A stretch of DNA of 34,896 bases from Gammaproteobacteria bacterium (lineage in GTDB: Bacteria; Pseudomonadota; Gammaproteobacteria; Steroidobacterales; Steroidobacteraceae). The translations under genes and the position numbers were made by a program. Shown here one piece after another: positions 30,503 to 34,896 of the stretch; positions within the stretch are counted from its first letter, which is position 1, and each line of letters opens with the position of its first letter. Location of the stretch: NCBI GenBank assembly GCA_028871705.1, contig JAGWMP010000004.1, positions 1 to 34,896 on the forward strand, given 5' to 3'. The notes below the pieces were generated by a model. The model did not search any database. It was not told where the DNA came from and worked only from the letters and a program-made list of their open reading frames with translations.

Positions 30503-31993
30503 TTACGGCCAGTGCAATAGGCACGCACGCAGCGCATCCTCGATCACCAGCAGCCGGCCGAGCTTTTCGGCCGGAACCGAGCGTGCGAGCGCCCAGTCCC
30601 TGGGGGCGCCCGGCAGCAGCGCCGTGCGGCTGCGGCCGCGCAGCTGCTGGCAGAGCCACCCGGCCACGTCCAGAGTATGGGGGCACCCGAAGGCCTGGAC
30701 ACGTGCGTCTTTCACAGTGTCGCCCTCGGTGAACAGCCGAAAACGGACCCAGGTCTCCTTCCCCGGCCCCCCCGCTTCGCCGCTCACCGTCGCAGTTTCC
30801 CCGGCCTCCGCCGCGCCGGCCGCAAGACCCGCCGCGGGGGACATCCCCCGCAGCCGCCGCACCTCGCGGGCGACGGCCGCGGCGGCCAGCTCGATGTGCT
30901 CCGCCTCGGTGAAGCGCCCGAGGCCAAAGCGCAGCGAGCTCGCCGCCAGCAGCGCATCGCGCCCGAGCGCGCGCAGTACGTAAGACGCCTCGGCGCTCGC
31001 GGAGTTGCACGCCGCCCCGGTCGAGACCGCGAGCTCGGCGAGCCCGGCCACCAGGCTCTCGCCCTCGACGCCCCCGAAGGAGACGTTGAGGATGCCGGGC
31101 ACGCGGGGCGCACCCGCGCCGTTCAGATGCACCTCCCCGAGGGCGCGCAGCCGCTCCCACAACGCCTCGCGCAGCTGCGTGAGGCGCGAGCTCTCCGCGG
31201 GCAGCGCGGCGCCGGCGAGCTCACAGGCGGCGCCGAAGCCGGCGATCTGGTGGGTGGCGAGGGTGCCGGGCCGCAGCCCCTGCTCCTGACCGCCGCCGAA
31301 GGTCACCGGCTCGAGGAGCCCGCGCGCGCTGGCGCGCACGTAGAGCGCGCCGATGCCCTTGGGCCCGTAGAGCTTGTGCGCGGTGAAGGAGAGGAAGTCG
31401 ACCGGCAGGACGGCCATATCGAGCGCCACCTTGCCCGCCGCCTGGGCACAGTCGCTGTGGAAGGCGACGCCCCGCTCGCGGCACAGGGCGCCGAGGCCCG
31501 CGAGGTCCTGCAGCACGCCGGTCTCGTTGTTGACGCCCATGAGGGAGACCAGCTGCGTGTCGGGGCGCAGCGCCGCCGCCACGGCGGCGGGGGTCACCAC
31601 GCCGTTGCGCGCGGGCGTGAGGTAGGTGACGTCGAAGCCCGCCTTTTCGAGATGCTTCAGGGGATCGAGCACCGCCTTGTGCTCGGTACGCGCGCTGAGC
31701 AGGTGGCGCCCGCGGTCGGCGTTGGCGCGCGCCGCGCCGAGAATGGCGAGATTGTTCGACTCGGTGGCGCCGGAGGTGAAGACGATCTCGTGCGGCGCCG
31801 CGCCGATGAGTGCCGCAACCTGCGCGCGCGCGCGCTCGATGCGCGCGGCCGCGGCGCGCCCGAAGGCGTGGCTCGAGGAGGCGTTGCCGAAGTCCCCCGC
31901 GGGCGTGAGGCACTCGGCCATGACGGCGGCGACCCGCGCATCGACCGGGGTGGTCGCGGCGTAATCGAGGTACACGGGCAGCGCGGTACTCAC
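30503..31993 (-). CDS. iscS: Cysteine desulfurase (IscS) with degenerate IscU-like C-terminal domain
   Basis: GTG start 31993; PVYLDYAATTPVD, FTSGATESNN, HSDCAQAAGK, FTAHKLYGPKGIGALYVR, VSTGAACNSASAEASYVLRALG; tail DTVKDARVQAFGCPHTLDVAGWLCQQLRG...VPAEKLGRLLVIEDALRACL resembles IscU. Confidence 0.9.
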   Translation of the reverse strand: MSTALPVYLDYAATTPVDARVAAVMAECLTPAGDFGNASSSHAFGRAAAARIERARAQVAALIGAAPHEIVFTSGATESNNLAILGAARANADRGRHLLSARTEHKAVLDPLKHLEKAGFDVTYLTPARNGVVTPAAVAAALRPDTQLVSLMGVNNETGVLQDLAGLGALCRERGVAFHSDCAQAAGKVALDMAVLPVDFLSFTAHKLYGPKGIGALYVRASARGLLEPVTFGGGQEQGLRPGTLATHQIAGFGAACELAGAALPAESSRLTQLREALWERLRALGEVHLNGAGAPRVPGILNVSFGGVEGESLVAGLAELAVSTGAACNSASAEASYVLRALGRDALLAASSLRFGLGRFTEAEHIELAAAAVAREVRRLRGMSPAAGLAAGAAEAGETATVSGEAGGPGKETWVRFRLFTEGDTVKDARVQAFGCPHTLDVAGWLCQQLRGRSRTALLPGAPRDWALARSVPAEKLGRLLVIEDALRACLLHWP

Positions 31994-32730
31994 TGGCGCT
32001 CCCCGGCGTGACGCCGGCGGTTCTGCACCGCGGTGAGGATGCCGCGCAGGATATTGGCCTCGTTGTGGTCGAGCTCGGCGCGCTGCAGCAGGCGGCGGAT
32101 GCGCAACATCAGGTGCGTGCCGCTCTCGGTGCGGTCGCGAAAATCGATCTCCTCGAGTACCTGCGCGAAGTGCGCGTAGAGCGCCCGCATCTCCTCCACC
32201 GTGGCGAGCGCTGCCGCCACGGGCGCGCTGGCGACCGGCGGCACGCCCCGCGCCCGGTGGAGCTCGTAGGCGACGAGCTGCACCGCCATGGCGAGGTTGA
32301 GCGAGGGATAGGCGGCGTTCGCCGGAATGCGCAGCAGCAGGTGCGCCGTCTCGAGCTCCTCGTTGGTGAGCCCGGTGCGCTCGGCGCCGAACAGTACCGC
32401 CGCGGGCGAGCGCTCTGCCTCCGCGAGGATGCGCGGCGCCGCCGCGCGCACGTCCGCTACCCGGAAATACTGGTCGCGCTCGCGCGCGGTGGTCGCGGCG
32501 ATGAAGCCGCAGCCGGCGAGCGCCTCGGCGAGCGAATCCACCACGCGCGCCGCCGCGAGCACGTCGTCGGCCCCGGAAGCACGCGCCGTCGCCTCGGCGT
32601 GCGGGAACTGCCGCGGCCGCACCAGCACCAGCGAGCCGAGCGCCATGTTCTTCATGGCGCGCGCGGCAGCGCCGATGTTGCCCGGGTGCGAGGGCGCGAC
32701 CAGGACGATGCGAATGTCGGGGGATTCCAT
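31990..32730 (-). CDS. trmJ: tRNA (cytidine/uridine-2'-O-)-methyltransferase TrmJ
   Basis: IRIVLVAPSHPGNIGAAARAMKNMALGSLVLV, FGAERTGLTNEEL, IPANAAYPSLNLAMAVQLVAYEL. Confidence 0.95.
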   Translation of the reverse strand: MESPDIRIVLVAPSHPGNIGAAARAMKNMALGSLVLVRPRQFPHAEATARASGADDVLAAARVVDSLAEALAGCGFIAATTARERDQYFRVADVRAAAPRILAEAERSPAAVLFGAERTGLTNEELETAHLLLRIPANAAYPSLNLAMAVQLVAYELHRARGVPPVASAPVAAALATVEEMRALYAHFAQVLEEIDFRDRTESGTHLMLRIRRLLQRAELDHNEANILRGILTAVQNRRRHAGERQ

Positions 32731-32804
32731 CTGCTAGGCTAGACCAACTGGGCGGGATCGCCCCTGGCGATTGTGCCGGACATCGGCTTGCGAGCTTAAA
32801 TACC

Positions 32805-33605
32805 GTGCAACCGCTTCTCAACATTGCCGTGCGCGCCGCGCGCCGCGCCGGCGAGGTCATCATCCGCAGCCTCAACCGCCTGGAATCGCTTACCGTCTCC
32901 TCCAAGGGGCGCAACGACTTCGTGACCGAGGTCGACCATGCCGCCGAGCGCGAGATCATCGCCACCATCCGCCGCAGCCACCCGCAGCACGCGTTTCTTG
33001 CCGAGGAGAGCGGCCGCAGCGGCGAGCACGAGACGCTCTGGATCATCGATCCGCTCGATGGGACCACGAATTTCCTGCATGGTTTCCCGGTGTTCTGCGT
33101 GTCGATCGCCTGCCAGATCAAGGGCCGCCTCGAGCACGCGGTGGTCTACGACCCCATGCGCGGGGAGCTCTTCACCGCCAGCCGCGGCGCCGGCGCGCAC
33201 CTGGACAACCACCGCATGCGCGTCAGCAAGACGCGCACGCTCGAGGGCGCGCTCATCTCCACGGGCTTTCCCTACCGCGCCAACCTGCGCTACCTCGATG
33301 CCTACCTCGCCATGCTGCGCGCGGTGACCGAGCAGGTGGCCGGCGTGCGCCGCCCGGGCGCCGCGGCGCTCGATCTCGCCTATGTCGCGGCGGGGCGCGT
33401 GGATGCGTTCTGGGAGCTGGGCCTGAGCGCCTGGGACACGGCCGCCGGAACGCTGCTCATCCAGGAGGCCGGCGGGCGCATCGGCACCCTCACGGGCGGC
33501 GAGTATCGTCAGGAGGGCAATATCCTCGCCGGCAATCCCAAGGTGTACGCCGCGCTCATCGAAACGCTCGCGCCGCACGTGCCGGAGGATCTGCGCGGCG
33601 GCTGA
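32805..33605 (+). CDS. suhB: Inositol-1-monophosphatase / Nus factor SuhB
   Basis: GTG start; QPLLNIAVRAARRAGEVI, IDPLDGTTNFLHGFPVFCVSIA, GLSAWDTAAGTLLIQEAGG. Confidence 0.95.
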   Translation: MQPLLNIAVRAARRAGEVIIRSLNRLESLTVSSKGRNDFVTEVDHAAEREIIATIRRSHPQHAFLAEESGRSGEHETLWIIDPLDGTTNFLHGFPVFCVSIACQIKGRLEHAVVYDPMRGELFTASRGAGAHLDNHRMRVSKTRTLEGALISTGFPYRANLRYLDAYLAMLRAVTEQVAGVRRPGAAALDLAYVAAGRVDAFWELGLSAWDTAAGTLLIQEAGGRIGTLTGGEYRQEGNILAGNPKVYAALIETLAPHVPEDLRGG

Positions 33606-33671
33606 GCGCGCGCGGCGCCTCGCTTTCGGCAGGTCGCTTGTGTAGAGTCGGGCGAAAAATCGGGGGACGCG

Positions 33672-34896
33672 ATGCGACAGCTTTTTGCGACCAAGTCGAT
33701 CAAGCTCCTGCAGGATCAGGAATCCACCGGCAATGAGCTGCGCCGCTGCCTGACTGCCACGCAGCTCACGCTGCTCGGCATCGGTGGCATCATCGGCACG
33801 GGCATCTTCGTGCTCACCGGTACCGCCGCCGCGAACAACGCCGGTCCCGCCCTGCCGCTGTCATTTATCCTCGCCGGCCTCGGCTGCGCCTTCGCCGGGC
33901 TCTGCTATGCGGAATTCTCCGCGATGATCCCGGTGTCGGGCAGCGCTTACTCCTACTCCTACGCGACGCTCGGCGAGGGCATCGCCTGGTTCATCGGATG
34001 GAACCTGGTGCTCGAGTACCTGCTCGCCGTCGCCACCGTCTCGGTCGGCTGGTCGGGCTACGCGGTAAGCCTGCTCGAACAGCTTGGGGTGCATATCCCG
34101 GCGGCGTTCTCCAACGCGCCGTTCAGTACCCCCATGGGCAAGGAGACGTTCGAGATCGTCTCCACGGGCGCGATCGTCAACCTGCCGGCAGTGCTCATCG
34201 TCGCGGCGATCGGCATCATCTGCTACATCGGTATCCGGCAATCGGCCGCCTTCAACTCCGTGATCGTGGCGATCAAGGTCACCGTGGTGTTGCTGTTCAT
34301 CCTGTTCGGCGTGTTCTACATCAGCCCTGCTAACTGGCACCCCTTCATCCCGCCAAACACGGGAGAATTCGGGGTCTTCGGCCTGAGCGGCATCCTGCGT
34401 GCCTCCGGTGTGATCTTCTTCGCCTACATCGGCTTCGATGCGGTCTCGACGGCGGCTCAGGAAACCGTGAACCCGCAGCGCGACATGCCGATCGGCATGC
34501 TCGCGAGCCTCATCATCTGCACCGTTCTCTACGTGGTCGTGTCATCGGTACTGACCGGCATGGTGAGCTACAAGGAGCTCGACGTGGCCGCTCCAGTGGC
34601 GCTGGCGCTCGACAAGCATCCCGCGCTGCACTGGCTCGGCATCCCGGTGAAGCTCGGCGCGGTCTGCGGCATCACGTCCGTCATGCTGGTCATGACCATC
34701 GCGCAGGCGCGCATTTTCTTCGCCATGGCGCGCGATGGGCTGCTGCCGCCCATCTTCGGCCGCGTGCATCCGCGCTTCAAGACTCCTTCCGTTGGCACCG
34801 CGGTGACGGCCACCTCGGCGGCGATCATCGGCGGTTTGTTCCCGGTGAAGCTGCTGGGCGAGATGGTGGCGATCGGCACGCTGTCGGCCTTCGTCA
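33672..34896 (+). CDS. APC-superfamily (cationic) amino acid permease, 3' end beyond window
   Basis: ATG 33672 with GGGGGAC upstream; read manually because the ORF runs off the window: MRQLFATKSIKLLQDQESTGNELRRCLTATQLTLLGIGGIIGTGIFVLTGTAAANNAGPALPLSFILAG..., FFAYIGFDAVSTAAQETVNPQRDMPIGM. Confidence 0.92.
   Translation, partial: MRQLFATKSIKLLQDQESTGNELRRCLTATQLTLLGIGGIIGTGIFVLTGTAAANNAGPALPLSFILAGLGCAFAGLCYAEFSAMIPVSGSAYSYSYATLGEGIAWFIGWNLVLEYLLAVATVSVGWSGYAVSLLEQLGVHIPAAFSNAPFSTPMGKETFEIVSTGAIVNLPAVLIVAAIGIICYIGIRQSAAFNSVIVAIKVTVVLLFILFGVFYISPANWHPFIPPNTGEFGVFGLSGILRASGVIFFAYIGFDAVSTAAQETVNPQRDMPIGMLASLIICTVLYVVVSSVLTGMVSYKELDVAAPVALALDKHPALHWLGIPVKLGAVCGITSVMLVMTIAQARIFFAMARDGLLPPIFGRVHPRFKTPSVGTAVTATSAAIIGGLFPVKLLGEMVAIGTLSAFV

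Noticed and set aside
31994-33121. N-terminal extension of the 872-aa ORF containing iscS
   Set aside because: Reads out of frame through trmJ and antisense to suhB; real iscS start is GTG 31993.

Overview
High-GC proteobacterial (gammaproteobacterial-looking) chromosomal segment made mostly of dense housekeeping operons. Left to right: 3' part of a VirJ/AcvB-like gene; DUF4145-like gene; purL and a DUF1820 gene (-); orphan T6SS-type FHA gene (tagH-like); tRNA-Ser(CGA) (-); mltF; tadA, M23 peptidase and xseA (-); guaB-guaA. A visibly lower-GC segment (~14.83-17.64 kb) follows, holding a PepSY protein, a CDP-archaeol-synthase-family protein, a DUF4143-type AAA ATPase and two tiny lipoproteins. 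Then come a zinc-ribbon membrane protein, a Tat-signal FAH-family enzyme, a YXWGXW-repeat lipoprotein and an amidohydrolase. A long minus-strand block follows: trmJ, cysteine desulfurase with an IscU-like tail, iscA, ndk, rlmN, pilW, rodZ-like, hisS, yfgM-like, bamB, der. It ends with divergent suhB and an amino acid permease cut by the window edge. Observations most worth follow-up: (1) a cysteine desulfurase carrying a degenerate IscU-like C-terminal domain in an isc locus lacking iscR, a separate iscU, hscBA and fdx; (2) a 37-bp near-perfect palindrome placed between plausible -35/-10 boxes directly before the DUF4143 ATPase; (3) a promoter geometry predicting a leaderless guaB mRNA; (4) the low-GC insertion just after guaA, a known island integration site. 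I found no CRISPR array, integrase, transposase or clearly recognisable new multi-gene system. All family assignments come from reading motifs, not database searches.
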